Assembly (NCBI GenBank): GCA_003024785.1
Contig: PUQB01000482.1
Coordinates: forward strand, 78,308-142,307
DNA length: 64,000 nt
DNA from: Selaginella tamariscina
Taxonomy: Eukaryota > Streptophyta > Lycopodiopsida > Selaginellales > Selaginellaceae
Direction of reading: 5' to 3'
The notes below the pieces were generated by a model that worked only from the letters and a program-made list of their open reading frames with translations, was not told the origin of the DNA and did not search any database. Each line of letters starts with the position of its first letter. The first letter of the stretch is position 1. The translations under genes and the position numbers were made by a program. Positions 21,470 to 31,740 of this stretch are shown one piece after another.

Positions 21470-22220
21470 ATAATTAAGAAAATAATATTTATAACACACT
21501 ATGAACATATTTAAATTATATATAATAATATATGATTTTATTTAATATATAGCCAATATAGTTTTAATAATATATATTAATTTAATATTGATAATAAGGT
21601 TTAACATTAGAATATTCTTGAAATAATAAGAAATTAATTGAGAAAATCCCATTAATATATACGAATAATTACTGAGATAATTAATAATAAGACTAATTTA
21701 ATTATAATAATCAGTTTAATATTGGAATATTCTTCGAATATTAAGAAAATAATAAAGAATATCACATTAATATAAAGAAGATTAATTACTCAAGTAATTA
21801 AGAAAATGAAATTAATATACACACTATGAACATATTTTAAATTATACATAATAATACATTTTTATCTAATATATAGTCATATATAGTTTAATAAATATAT
21901 ATTAATTTAATATTGATAATAAGGTTTAACATAGGAATATTCTTGAAATAATAACAAATTAATTGATATTAATATATACAAATGTAGAATAATTACTGAG
22001 ATAATTAAGAATATGACTAATTTAATTATGATAATCAGGTTTAATATTGGAATATTCTTTGAATATTAAGAAAAATAATAAAGAATATCCCATTAATATT
22101 AGGAAATGTAAATTAATTACTCGAGTAATTAAGAAAATAATAATAATAAACAGACTATGAATTATTTTAAATGATACATAATAATATATCAATTTATTTA
22201 TTGTATTAGTGTATATATAT
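21470..22220 (+). repeat. AT-rich tandem repeat of about 327 bp
   Basis: The landmark ACTATGAACATATTT...AAATTATA occurs at about 21496 and 21823 and in a diverged form at 22151, giving a period near 327 bp. Each unit also carries AATATTGATAATAAGGTTTAACAT and ATTACTGAGATAATTAA-like words. No gene is seen. Confidence 0.75.
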
Positions 22221-22571
22221 AAATATATAAACTCAATATTATATACTTGAATATTAAGAATGTAGAACAATTACAAAATTTTGTAATATTAAACAGTTTG
22301 AAGCACTGAATAACATTAAATGCAATTTTAAAACACTCATTAGAATTGAAGAGTATTATGTCAGACTGTCGATTATTGTTTCAACTCATCTTAAATTTTC
22401 TTTTCTGTTATTTTAAAAATTTCGAATTTTTGACATAAGTATTATCAGTCTGACATGTAAATTTGAAAATACATTTAATTTTCCACTCAAATTCAGATCT
22501 GGTTCTTTCTCCGGCAAGGGTTTCTTTATTTCTTTATTTTTCATTCTTCAGATTTTCTTTTTTCTTCTTTA

Positions 22572-22651
22572 GTGATCAGCTCAGGAGCGACATTAAATTG
22601 GGTGCGCTATTGTTTATAGGAAAGCACGGCGCCTTCAGTGCTGTTTACAAG
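22572..22651 (+). CDS. Candidate small exon, kinase glycine-loop-like
   Basis: A pyrimidine tract and TTCTTTAG acceptor precede 22572, and a GTAAGT donor follows 22651. The frame between reads KLGALLFIGKHGAFSAVYK, which resembles the glycine-rich loop of a protein kinase (GxGxFxxVY). No further kinase exon is evident nearby. It may instead be the first coding exon of the DUF7869-type gene, with the palindrome array in the intron. Only the splice-like boundaries and this short stretch support it. Confidence 0.3.
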
Positions 22652-22814
22652 TAAGTATTATAAACAAATTTAGATATATTATAAAGATTCACTCTCTTAC
22701 ATTCTCTCTTAAATTTTAGAATTTAGGGATTTAGGAATGCATTAGGATTACAATATATTTTGTTAGGGATTTTATCCCGTTTAAATATACCTTTAATTTA
22801 ATATTCTCGTTAGC

Positions 22815-23535
22815 CGAGGCGGCGGGATTAATCCGGTCATTTTTTTTTGCTTCTTTGAAGAGGTGGCGGGATTAATCCGCCACCATCTCTTTCATAGCTA
22901 TGGCAGAATTAGTTCGGGCAATGCTTCTCCGCCTCTTAAAAAGAGTGCGAGATTAATCCCGTCGATAATTCTCTCAACTAATAATGATTTAACTTGAATT
23001 TATTAGAAAGAGTTGTCGACGGGATTAAATCTCGCCAATCATTTTAGGAGGCAGAGAGTGGGGTGGCGGGATTAATCTCGCAACTACTTCCCTGTTTTAA
23101 ATATTTGTGGGCAGGATTCATCCTGAATCTCTTTGAAATCATAATTTCGAGAGAGTTGTAGGGGGATTAATCCCGCTACTTATTCCCCGTCGTCAGAGTT
23201 GTGGGCGGATTAATCCCGCTGCCTATTCTCCATCGTCAATGTTGTGGGCGGGATTAATCCCGCCCCTCTTCCTCGTTGGAGGAATTTGCGGCGAGATTAA
23301 TCTCGCCGACTCTCATAGACGAGGAAGATCCGGTGGTGGGATTAATCCCACCGGTACTTCCTCGTCGAAGGGAGCCCGCGGCGAGATTAATCCCGCCGCT
23401 ATTTCCTCGTCGGAAGGAGACCGCAGCGGGATTAATCCCGCCGACTCTCTCCGATGGAGTAGAGTCGACGACGAGATTAATCCCGCCGACTCACTCTGAA
23501 GGGTAGAGTCTGCGGCGGGATTAATCCGCCCATCA
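22815..23535. repeat. Right array of GGCGGGATTAATCCCGCC palindromes
   Basis: About 16 copies or variants of the palindrome, spaced about 35-65 bp, ending 130 bp before the plus-strand gene. Some copies carry matched changes in both half-sites: GGCGAGATTAATCTCGCC near 23290 and GGTGGGATTAATCCCACC near 23335. Spacers carry CTCGTCGGA/GAGGAAG words unlike those of the left array. Confidence 0.9.
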
Positions 23536-23666
23536 GTTATATAATAAAGCATGAGATATTATCTTTATACATAATATATATTATTACACATGCATATAAG
23601 CAACCGCAGTTATGATTTCTTAGAATATTGCATAAACAGATATCATAAATAAACACAATTATTTAT

Positions 23667-26600
23667 GTGCAGGGACAATATATAATATTGGAGATAAGTA
23701 TGTCTTCTTCGAAAAACGAGATAGTTGGCACTGGAACTGTGGAAGTTCGAATGATAATGCATCATGTCACAATATTGCCAAGGATCTTGTGTGTACGTAT
23801 GGGTGAACACCATTTTAAGCATGTTGAGGTTCCTGGAATGGAATTTGAGGAGGGTTCTCCTGTATTGTGGAATTTGGATGAAGTCAAGGCTGACACAGAA
23901 TATACAGAGTCACAAACAAACAGTAGCACGAGTTTTCCAGATGATGGCTTGCCTGCTGTGATGGATGAGGTGATTCTCTTTCTTCATGAGATTGAGGTTG
24001 GGAGAGGCATCATCACAGCTATAAATCCAATGGAAGCAGTGTCAGAAGAGAAACTAGGGTCCGACTTCGTGGGTGTAGTTGTGACAGAGGTTTCACCTAA
24101 TGGCACTTTGCATCCTGGATCCCTCGTGAGGTGGCGAACATCTGAATTAAGACGGCAAGATGGTTCAACATATTCTGGGTTGGATTTCAATAATAACAAC
24201 CCGGAAGAACAATCATATTTGAAGAGGTTCCTTGCATTGGTCCTATTATAAGAAAAAGGCGATTCATGGGTTGCAGATCTTCCCCTGCATGTTTCAGCAA
24301 GAGGGTGAAGATGGATCCTACATCTTCCGAAAGTGTTACGAGCATTTCCACGATTGACTGCTGCAAGAAGAAGTGTTGTCAGATGGCAGACCGGAATGAA
24401 ATTACCCAATGTAGACATGTCTTTCGTACGCTCACCCAAAAGCAAAGGCATGAGTTTGTATATGCTGCACTAACTGGGTGTATTGATGGAATGGCTTCGG
24501 ACACAGGTTATCAGAGTACATCCATGGTATTTAATAAGGTGGCCATCTGCTTCAAAGCTTGGTACAGTATATACGGGATCCCAAAGACCACGTTCTACCG
24601 TCGGAGGGATGAGTGGTTAGATGGAGCGCGAACCTCAGTACATGGGAACACTGGCTTGGTCAAAACCCGCTTTCACATTATGCAGCCATAGAGATACTCA
24701 AGGCTTTTGTGGAAGCAAATGCAGACAGGATGCCTCACAAATGCCAACCACAAATGCAGGGGTCAGGGAAAATCTCAAGGTTTTGCCTTCGATCTACACT
24801 CAATTGAAGCTGTGTGAACATGTGAACAAGTGCCTCAGCTTGATGGGGGCAAGCAATCTGCACTGGTACCTTCAACAACATATGGAATACTCATTTTAAG
24901 GATGTGGAGATTGCAAAACACTCTAGCTTTTCCAAGTGTGACACTTGTACATCATTGAAGGCTGCAGAGGCTTGTGCAAAAACCTTGGTGGAGATCATGC
25001 CATTCAAAAGAAGATGGAGGCCCACATGATTGCACAACAAACTTGTCGGTCTCAGTACTATGCACACCGCATGCTTTCTTGTCACGCCCATCAGAGTACC
25101 TGTGCTTGATCCATGACAAGATGGATCATTCAAAGACCAGCATTCCAAAGCTCGTTGCAACACCAAAGTGCCTTGGAAATGTTATGAAACTTCCGATTTC
25201 ATTGACAGGTGTGCTAACACATGGACACGGTTGTGAATCATATGGACACTTTTCACTTCCACATTGGCTAGCGACTCCAATTTCACTATTGGGTCGTTGG
25301 CCATGTGTTTCAGAAACCTTGAAGCCCACTCACAACAAGTCCTATCAGTGATCTCAAAGTGAAGAAACAACACCTTCAACCTTTACATAATGCTCTCATG
25401 AACACGTCTGCACTTGAGGCTACTTGGGAATATGAGAGGCATTGTCAGCAACCTGCACAAAAAACAGATGGCCTGTTGAGAGTTCAGGTTCAATGGAGGG
25501 ATCTAGCTCAAATAGTGTACATGTGTCCTCAACATCAAATAAGCTTCTCGTCATTTGCTTTTACAGATGGATAATTGTGCAGGCGAGAACAAAAATAGTA
25601 AATCATTTTACTTAAGGGTTTCTCAAGCTCATACTTACTTTTATTTTCTAGATATGTGCTAGCATACTTGTCAATGCTTGTTGCCAAAGGTGTGTTTGAA
25701 ACAATCACGCTCAGTTTTCTTATGGTTGGTCACACTCATGAAGATATTGATGCGTTCTTTAGCAAGGTCTCCAACTCTACAAAAAGGACAAGTGCACTTA
25801 CCTTACCGCATATGATGAATCTTTTTGAAAATTGCATCTCCAAAAAAAGTTGTGCTTTGCTTGTGACTGAGGTGCCAGACTTCAAAAAATTTCTCAAGGA
25901 GTATATAAAAGAGGGGAGTGATTCTTTAGTTGGTCACCTTGCGCCGCTACAATTCTTTTTCTCCATACGAGATGGTATACCTATTATGCAGTACAAGTTA
26001 CGGCCATCAGAGCAAGAGTGGTTACCGAAAGAGGGGTTAATGCTCTTCAAAAGTGGAGAGAATGGAAAGCCACTTCTCCCAGAAGGACAACCAAACCCTA
26101 TTCCATTGAGTGCCCAGCTCAAGGAACAAGAGGTTATTATTGATGGCATCAAAAAATATGTGGCATGGGTTCAAAAATCGATGCCAAAGAATTCTGATAA
26201 GGCAACTGGTTACTCAAACTATATAAGCATGTGGTTGACTATTGGGAGACTGTTGTTCGAGAGTTGGAAGGGCCTACTGTCACAAGTACAGAATTGCAAC
26301 ACCCTTTTTGGCCTAAAACAAGGTGGCGAGAGGAGATTGAAATGACATCACTGAGCACAGACGACATAGAAGCCAGTAGTATGTGGAAGTGCAAACCCCA
26401 CACTTTGTTGGACAAAGGAACCAAAAACCTAAAGCATACTTTGATTACTGCCAGGATCTTCAAAAACTAATGATGGTTCTCATTACTCCAATGCGTCATA
26501 TAATCAGCCTATTTATGGATCAAATTATCGACACACCTGAAGTAATCACAAAAAATAGTATTGTTAAGGTTGCATGGTTCAAACCACAAAAAAGGCGACA

Positions 26601-26721
26601 CGAGAAGGAGAGCGAAAGATATAATGGATGCCTAGAGAAAACATGGTCTCCCAATCAAAAAGACCCAGCATGTTTTATAAATGTTAAATCCATTCGATAT
26701 GGGTGGATGTCAAGAAGTTGA
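23667..26721 (+). pseudogene. DUF7869-type transposase-like gene, spliced and frameshifted
   Basis: The first large exon follows a TTATGTGCAG acceptor (23667). Its ORF to 24251 contains IEVGRGIITAINPMEAVSEE...VVVTEV, a small domain that parallels GRGIL...VAVKLTSV of the divergent minus-strand gene. ORF 24266-24691 has CCKKKCC and FRTLTQKQRHEFVYAALTG, then ICFKAWYSIYGIPKTTFYRR, the usual N-terminal half of this family. Around 24900-25350, broken, come KCDTCTSLKAA, MDHSKTSIPKL and LPISLTGVLTHGHGCE. From 25565 comes MDNCAGENKN, a short intron whose donor seems damaged, then VLAYLSMLVAKGVFETITL and the hallmark FLMVGHTHEDIDAFFSKVS (25656-26345). The C-terminal part lies in two more frames to 26721. 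The DUF7869 family is widespread in repetitive copies; a transposase role is inferred, not shown. Confidence 0.65.
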
Positions 26722-27231
26722 TAAAGTTACGATTAACAAAACTGCAAGGGAATGTATGTTTTTTGAAGCTTAAAGCAATTACAAAATTATAAAATATCAT
26801 ATATTTAATATTCATAATTATTATAAACTCTTTAATAATAGTACCAAATTGTTTACTTAACTATATAAATTTAAAAAAATATGGAAGATTGACTATATTA
26901 TTATAGGATTTTGTATATTATATATATTATTACTACAAATTTTTAATTAATAATGTTATATTTAAATATTAATATTTTAATAACAACATCAATATTTATA
27001 TAATGTACCTCTTATGCTCTTCCTTAATTGTTATATTAGGCAATATATTATATAATTTAATACCTTCTACTTTTATAATGTTATTAATTTTTGTTCAATG
27101 AATGCTATAATTTATTAAAGGGTCGAATACAAAATAGAATATTCTAAAGAATATTCTGTTTTCAAACATATATTCTAAAAATATTCTTTTAATATTAGAA
27201 AATGCTAATTAAATAGCTAAAATTGCTAATT
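26722..27231. other. AT-rich spacer downstream of the DUF7869-type gene
   Basis: No gene. AATATTCT words recur near 27140-27190, echoing those at 13465-13510 in inverted order and extending the weak inverted similarity of the two ends. Confidence 0.5.
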
Positions 27232-27301
27232 ATTAGGAAATGGGACTATAGCCATGCCCATTTTAGTTACAACTTGCATATATTTATCTTTAAAAATTAA
27301 A
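27232..27301 (-). repeat. Right member of the inverted match (candidate terminal repeat)
   Basis: Contains CATGCCCATTTTAGTTACAACTTGC on the plus strand in pieces (CATGCCCA, TTAGTTACAACTTGC), the reverse complement of the landmark at 13300-13325. Confidence 0.45.
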
Positions 27302-27675
27302 CTTAAACTTTTATTAAGGTCATAAGTTTAATTAATATTTTAATTATTATCATACTATTATCAGTATGTTAATAAGGGAAATGTTATAATGATCTGATTA
27401 TTTGCTAAAATGACCTAACATGTCACTTAACCCAACACTCACCGTTAATAAAGGTGTAAGATTAGCTGGGGGATACCCCCAATACTTGGCACTGCTAACC
27501 AAATAAATAATTAACATGTGAGCACGTTGAAAGCCTTCCCATGGCCACCTTTCGGAATATCCTTCTCACCCATCATCTCCGCACCCCTCCATCCCCGGCA
27601 AACACCCTCTCATTCCCGATTCTTGTCTACAAACTCTGAGCAAAAAACGATCAAGTGCATGTTACCACATTCATC

Positions 27676-27989
27676 ATGGACGACAGTATCCACCAGCTTT
27701 GACTTGCCAAAGGGACGAGAACATGCTCCAAGGCAAACATTGGAGATCTGGACTTACACCGCTCCCTCCCTTCCTTGACGCCGACACAAGAAGTTGCCAT
27801 TGAAGCTGTGCGCCAATATGCGCTTGCCAATGGATTTGTGTCTGTCATCAGGCGTTCGCAATCTTAGAGCATTAGGGAGCAAGAGCCTACGATCCGGTGG
27901 CACATCTTGCGATGTGCACAAGGCGGAGCATGCACCCCCAAGTCCCTCGCATATGGCAAAAAGGAACTCAGAGAGTGGGATGTGGATAT
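27676..27989 (+). pseudogene. FAR1/MULE-transposase N-terminal fragment
   Basis: Starting at the ATG of MDDSIHQL the plus frame, after one stop, reads PTQEVAIEAVRQYALANGFV then SVIRRSQS and a stop. This is the pattern of the FAR1-type DNA-binding domain of MULE transposases (an amphipathic helix, then a GF-x-V-x-RRS strand). In another frame a basic, Cys-containing part (LRCAQGGACTPKSLAYGKKE) follows and is split by the solo LTR at 27990. It is a relic of the autonomous ancestor. Confidence 0.5.
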
Positions 27990-28521
27990 TGTCAAGCCAC
28001 GATCCAGAAACTAGGAAGAGAACAGGATTCCAAGAACAAAAAAGGCTTGACTAAGGAACAGGACCGAGAGCAGGACATGAGCTATGAACAAGACAGGAAC
28101 AGGACAGGATCCAGGAACAAGAAGGAACATGACGGAATTCGGAAGCAAGACAGGAATAGGACAGGATCCAGGAGCGAGACAGGAGCAGGACAGGATTCAA
28201 GAGCGAGACAAGGAGAAAACAAGAAGCAAGGGGCAAGACAAGAATAAGACAAGACAAGATTGATCGTAGTAAGACTGGTGTTGATAGTAACTGATTGTAC
28301 AATAAATAGGTCGGAGCTTTTATGCTCATAACTTCAAGAGCTAATCTAGGCATGAGTGCTACAAGTGGTTGCATACATGTAAAAGTGGCTGCATGCATGC
28401 AAGGGCTAAGATGAATCCACATATCCCTTATCCTTTAGGCATATCCTGTGGCATATCCTGTAGGAATATCCTGTAATCAATCCTGTATTCGGAAACCTGT
28501 ATCCTGTATCGGGTCGTGACA
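27990..28521 (-). repeat. Solo LTR of the left-hand chromovirus family
   Basis: A 532-bp LTR in the same orientation as the two LTRs at 3314 and 8915, with TGTCA...TGACA ends. It is flanked by a perfect 5-bp target duplication, GATAT (27985-27989 and 28522-28526). No internal region is present, so the element was reduced by LTR-LTR recombination. It lies within the MULE. Confidence 0.92.
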
Positions 28522-29400
28522 GATATAAGGTGACGCTTAAGCTCAACAACATCAATGGAAGCTAGATCTTAGTTGCACCAATGCGACGCAAGCATGTTAT
28601 TAGAATGGCCCAAGAAATATTTAGCTTTCATGCTCACTGGCCATCCACCACAACTTTCTAATGGTTATAATGATTCTTTATTTATATATATAAGGAGAGG
28701 TGTACTCACTACGTAGCAAAAATCCACCACATGACTAATAGTTGCTTACGTGTTAGGTCATTTAGCAAATCACGAGGTCATTATAACATTTCTATGTTAA
28801 TAATTATTTTTACATCATAGACAAAATATTCTATGCATATTATATGTTTCGCTCAAAAGTATTTTTTCACTTAGGTTGAGGAAAACTATTGGTAGATATA
28901 TCAATGTTTAAACATTTAGCTTTTACATATACATATGCTATTTTATGTATATTTACTTTGTTGTGTTTAAACCATATTGAAAAAGTTGAGTTTTTAGAGT
29001 TTAACATATGTTTAAACACTCCATGTATATTTTTTGCAATAAGTATTTCCTAGTAATAATTGACAATATTTAAATGTCAATTTTTTCATTGAAGTTTTAT
29101 TAAGTTTTAACTCCAAGTTTGAAACTCATGCTATTTCATTTTAGTTTAACATATACGGTAAATGGTAAACGTAAGATTTATGTCTCGTATCAACTACTTA
29201 GCACCAACTTAATCATAAGATGGTGTACTGATGTAAGCATGCTTACGTTTACTAAACACTGTGTTTAATCTTTACATTTCGTGTATAATACCATGATTAT
29301 TAAGCTGTTTTGTGTAATATGGTTTAACCATTTTTTATGATATTTTCAAGCGCGTGATATTTCAACAAGCTTTATCCATGGTTTAACATGCTCACTGTTA

Positions 29401-29944
29401 AGAACGCTGTTTTCCATGGGTTTTGAACATTGACATACGTGTATATTCCTTATATCAAAGTCACAAAAATATTTCTCTAGGCGTATATCAACTTGTAGAG
29501 ACGTTATTTCCATAAACCACATACCATATCCAAATATATGGTGTACAGTTTAAACTCTCAAAAGACTTCTATTATAAGTCCTTTTTGGGTATACCACACA
29601 CAAAAATATAGCTTAAATATTTAAAACGTGAATACTCATTATTCACATTTTTATGGTTTTTCTCAGTAGACTAGAAATTACCAATTGTAATATTATTTGC
29701 AGGTTCTACCAGCCGTAATATTATTTATTGGTTTTAAGTGTTGGCCTGTTAAGAGAAATCGGCTATTAAAACCACAAAGTGACATTCTTATTTTTTTTTA
29801 AATAAGAGTCACTTTCTACACCACCACCCCTACTATGCCTGTCTCATATTCATTGACTCAGAAATAGTGCCTTGCATTCCTTCTGCTAGCAAGCTGTAAT
29901 ATGCAGCTACACACAAAGAATATATATCAGGCCAATATCCATTT
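29401..29944. other. AT-rich end of the insertion, with a hairpin
   Basis: No gene. AAAGTGACATTCTTA at 29776-29790 pairs with TAAGAGTCACTTT at 29803-29815 around a T-rich loop. The boundary with the resumed gypsy integrase is near 29945 but has no clear repeat. Confidence 0.5.
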
Positions 29945-30875
29945 CATTTCTAAGAGCAATTTATCGTCAAGTTTTGCCAATGACTTATTGAGTTACTAAA
30001 GATCAAGAGGTCATTATCTTTGAGTTATCATCAAAAATCTGATGGTCAATCGAAATGCAACTATCTAGACCTCGAACATATTTATAATGTTTCATCAATT
30101 ACCAATAGGATGATTAGTTACTGCTACTACCCTTAACTGGATTCTCATACAACAACTCCAAGCATGCATCAATTGGTATGTCACTTTTTTATGCCTTGAC
30201 ATGTCACCATCCACAATGGAGTTTTAATTCAGTAAATCTGTTTACCAAAGATCAATTTGATCGTCTTCAGTATGTCTAAGCTATGCTTCATTAACATCTT
30301 CTGTAGGCACATGAACATTAAAAGACAATTACTGATCAATATTGTACAAACAGTCCGGTTTATTAGGTTGGTGAGCAGGTCTGGCTTTTTTGATGTAACA
30401 TCAAGACTACATAGCCTTATGAAAAGTTTGACTATCAACAACTCAGTCCATTTCCGATGGCATCTCGTATCAATGATGTGGCTTATTCGTTGGACCCTTC
30501 TTCAATGTACATCCATTCGGTATTCTATGTTTCTCTTTTGAGTTGTACGCTCCATGGTCAAAACTTTACCACTTCCATCTTTGGTTACAATTAATAATGA
30601 TTTGAATATGAAGTCAACAAATCTTGGACTTCAAGTTTCTCTTTATCACCGACTTTATTACTTGGTCAATTGGGTTGGTTACCTTCCAAGTGAACATTCT
30701 TGGAAACTTACAACAAATCTGCAATATGCTCGTAACACCATTAACAAGTTTTATCTCAAACAACCCGGATCTCAAAGAAGGGGGTGGTGTGATGATTTGA
30801 TTATGTCACAAGGATATGATATTGATAAGAATATATATAATGATATGAATAAAGATATAGATAAGGGTAATTTAA
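29945..30875 (+). mobile_element. Old Ty3/gypsy element, 3' part (integrase end and chromodomain)
   Basis: Continues the integrase lost at 12630. In-frame pieces FISKSNLSSSF, then LSSKSDGQSKCN (an altered YHPQTDGQ-type motif) near 30030, appear with stops. ORF 30554-30892 ends in a chromodomain: YYLVNWVGYLPSEHSWKLTT, followed by NLQYARNTINKFY. The downstream part is cut by the MITE at 30876. Taken with 9656-12630 it accounts for one element, with the order and orientation preserved. Confidence 0.75.
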
Positions 30876-31217
30876 GGCCCACTTTCCACTAGCGGGTGGT
30901 TATTTGGCCAGTAGTAAATTAAAATAATGCCACGTCATTAATTATTACTACCACTGTGGTTTTCTATTAGAGTGGTTAATTGAATTAAAAAAAAACTAGT
31001 AGTGCATAATTTTTATTTTATCAATTATTATAAACATATATATTTATATATACATATGTAATAAATGTGCACCTACTCAGTATTTTTAATTAAAAACATA
31101 TATTAAAACTCTAACTTTTCATTGTTATTTTTTATATAGAATCATTAATTATAGTTTACTAATGTCTTTCTATATGTATGTGTATAATAATGTATACACA
31201 CATACACACACACACAC

Positions 31218-31248
<31 letters not shown>

Positions 31249-31332
31249 TACACAAACATGTGAGTGTGTTGAGAGAAAGAAAGATCTACAATAATTTATG
31301 TTCTTTCTACAAAATAAGTATATCAACTAATG

Positions 31333-31390
<58 letters not shown>

Positions 31391-31740
31391 CTTACATGTA
31401 AATGAGTGATATTTTATTAAATCTCATGTTTGCTTTTTATTTTAAAGTTCTAATTTATTTGTTTTTCATTGATTTTTTTGAAAGCTAAAAAAAGTAAAAC
31501 CTAATTTCATTAATCTTGATACACGTGTTATTCAATTATGCCCGGTAGTCATACAACCGGGCAAAATTGCCCGGTTATTAGGCTACCATCGAAAAAGCCA
31601 TGTAGGTGCCACATAGGTGCCATATAGATTATAAATTATAAATAACCACCAAGTGGAAAACCAAACCCATGGTAGAATAAATAATTTCTTTTATTTTGAT
31701 TAGTTGAGGCAATTAACCACCCGCTAGTGGAAAGTGGGCC
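30876..31740 (+). mobile_element. PIF/Harbinger-like MITE, 865 bp, TAA target duplication
   Basis: Terminal inverted repeats are GGCCCACTTTCCACTAGCGG on the left and its reverse complement (CCGCTAGTGGAAAGTGGGCC) on the right, perfect over 20 bp, continuing GTGGTTA / TTAACCACC. TAA precedes (30873-30875) and follows (31741-31743), the 3-bp duplication typical of the PIF/Harbinger superfamily. The interior has no ORF. It holds a (CA)n/(TA)n block near 31200-31245, a (TA)n block at 31333-31385, and a CCCGGT...ACCGGG inverted word near 31540-31585. Confidence 0.85.

Larger units (their letters stand above)
27376..28792 (+). mobile_element. Non-autonomous Mutator-like (MULE) element with 11-bp target duplication
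   Basis: The terminal inverted repeats are about 45 bp. The left end has GAAATGTTATAATGATCTGA then TGACCTAACATG; the right end, reverse complemented, has GAAATGTTATAATGACCTCG then TGACCTAACACG. Both sides are flanked by TATGTTAATAA (27365-27375 and 28793-28803). The related repeat D at 12744-12754 carries a single TATGTTAATAA without an insertion, showing the empty site. Inside are a FAR1-like coding remnant and a solo LTR. Length without the solo LTR and its duplication is about 880 bp. The TSD length (9-11) and long TIR fit the Mutator superfamily. Confidence 0.85.
27292..29400 (+). repeat. Direct repeat D, right copy, split by a MULE
   Basis: The right copy of the repeat at 12672-13230. 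It begins AAAATTAAACTTAAACT and reaches AGTATGTTAATAA at 27375, where the MULE-like element 27376-28792 is inserted. It then resumes at 28793 with TATGTTAATAA and runs with diminishing similarity to about 29400. Confidence 0.6.

Noticed and set aside
29401..29944. Helitron 3' end near 29776-29815
   Set aside because: The hairpin lacks a following CTRR end at the junction and no 5' TC end or rolling-circle replicase is seen.
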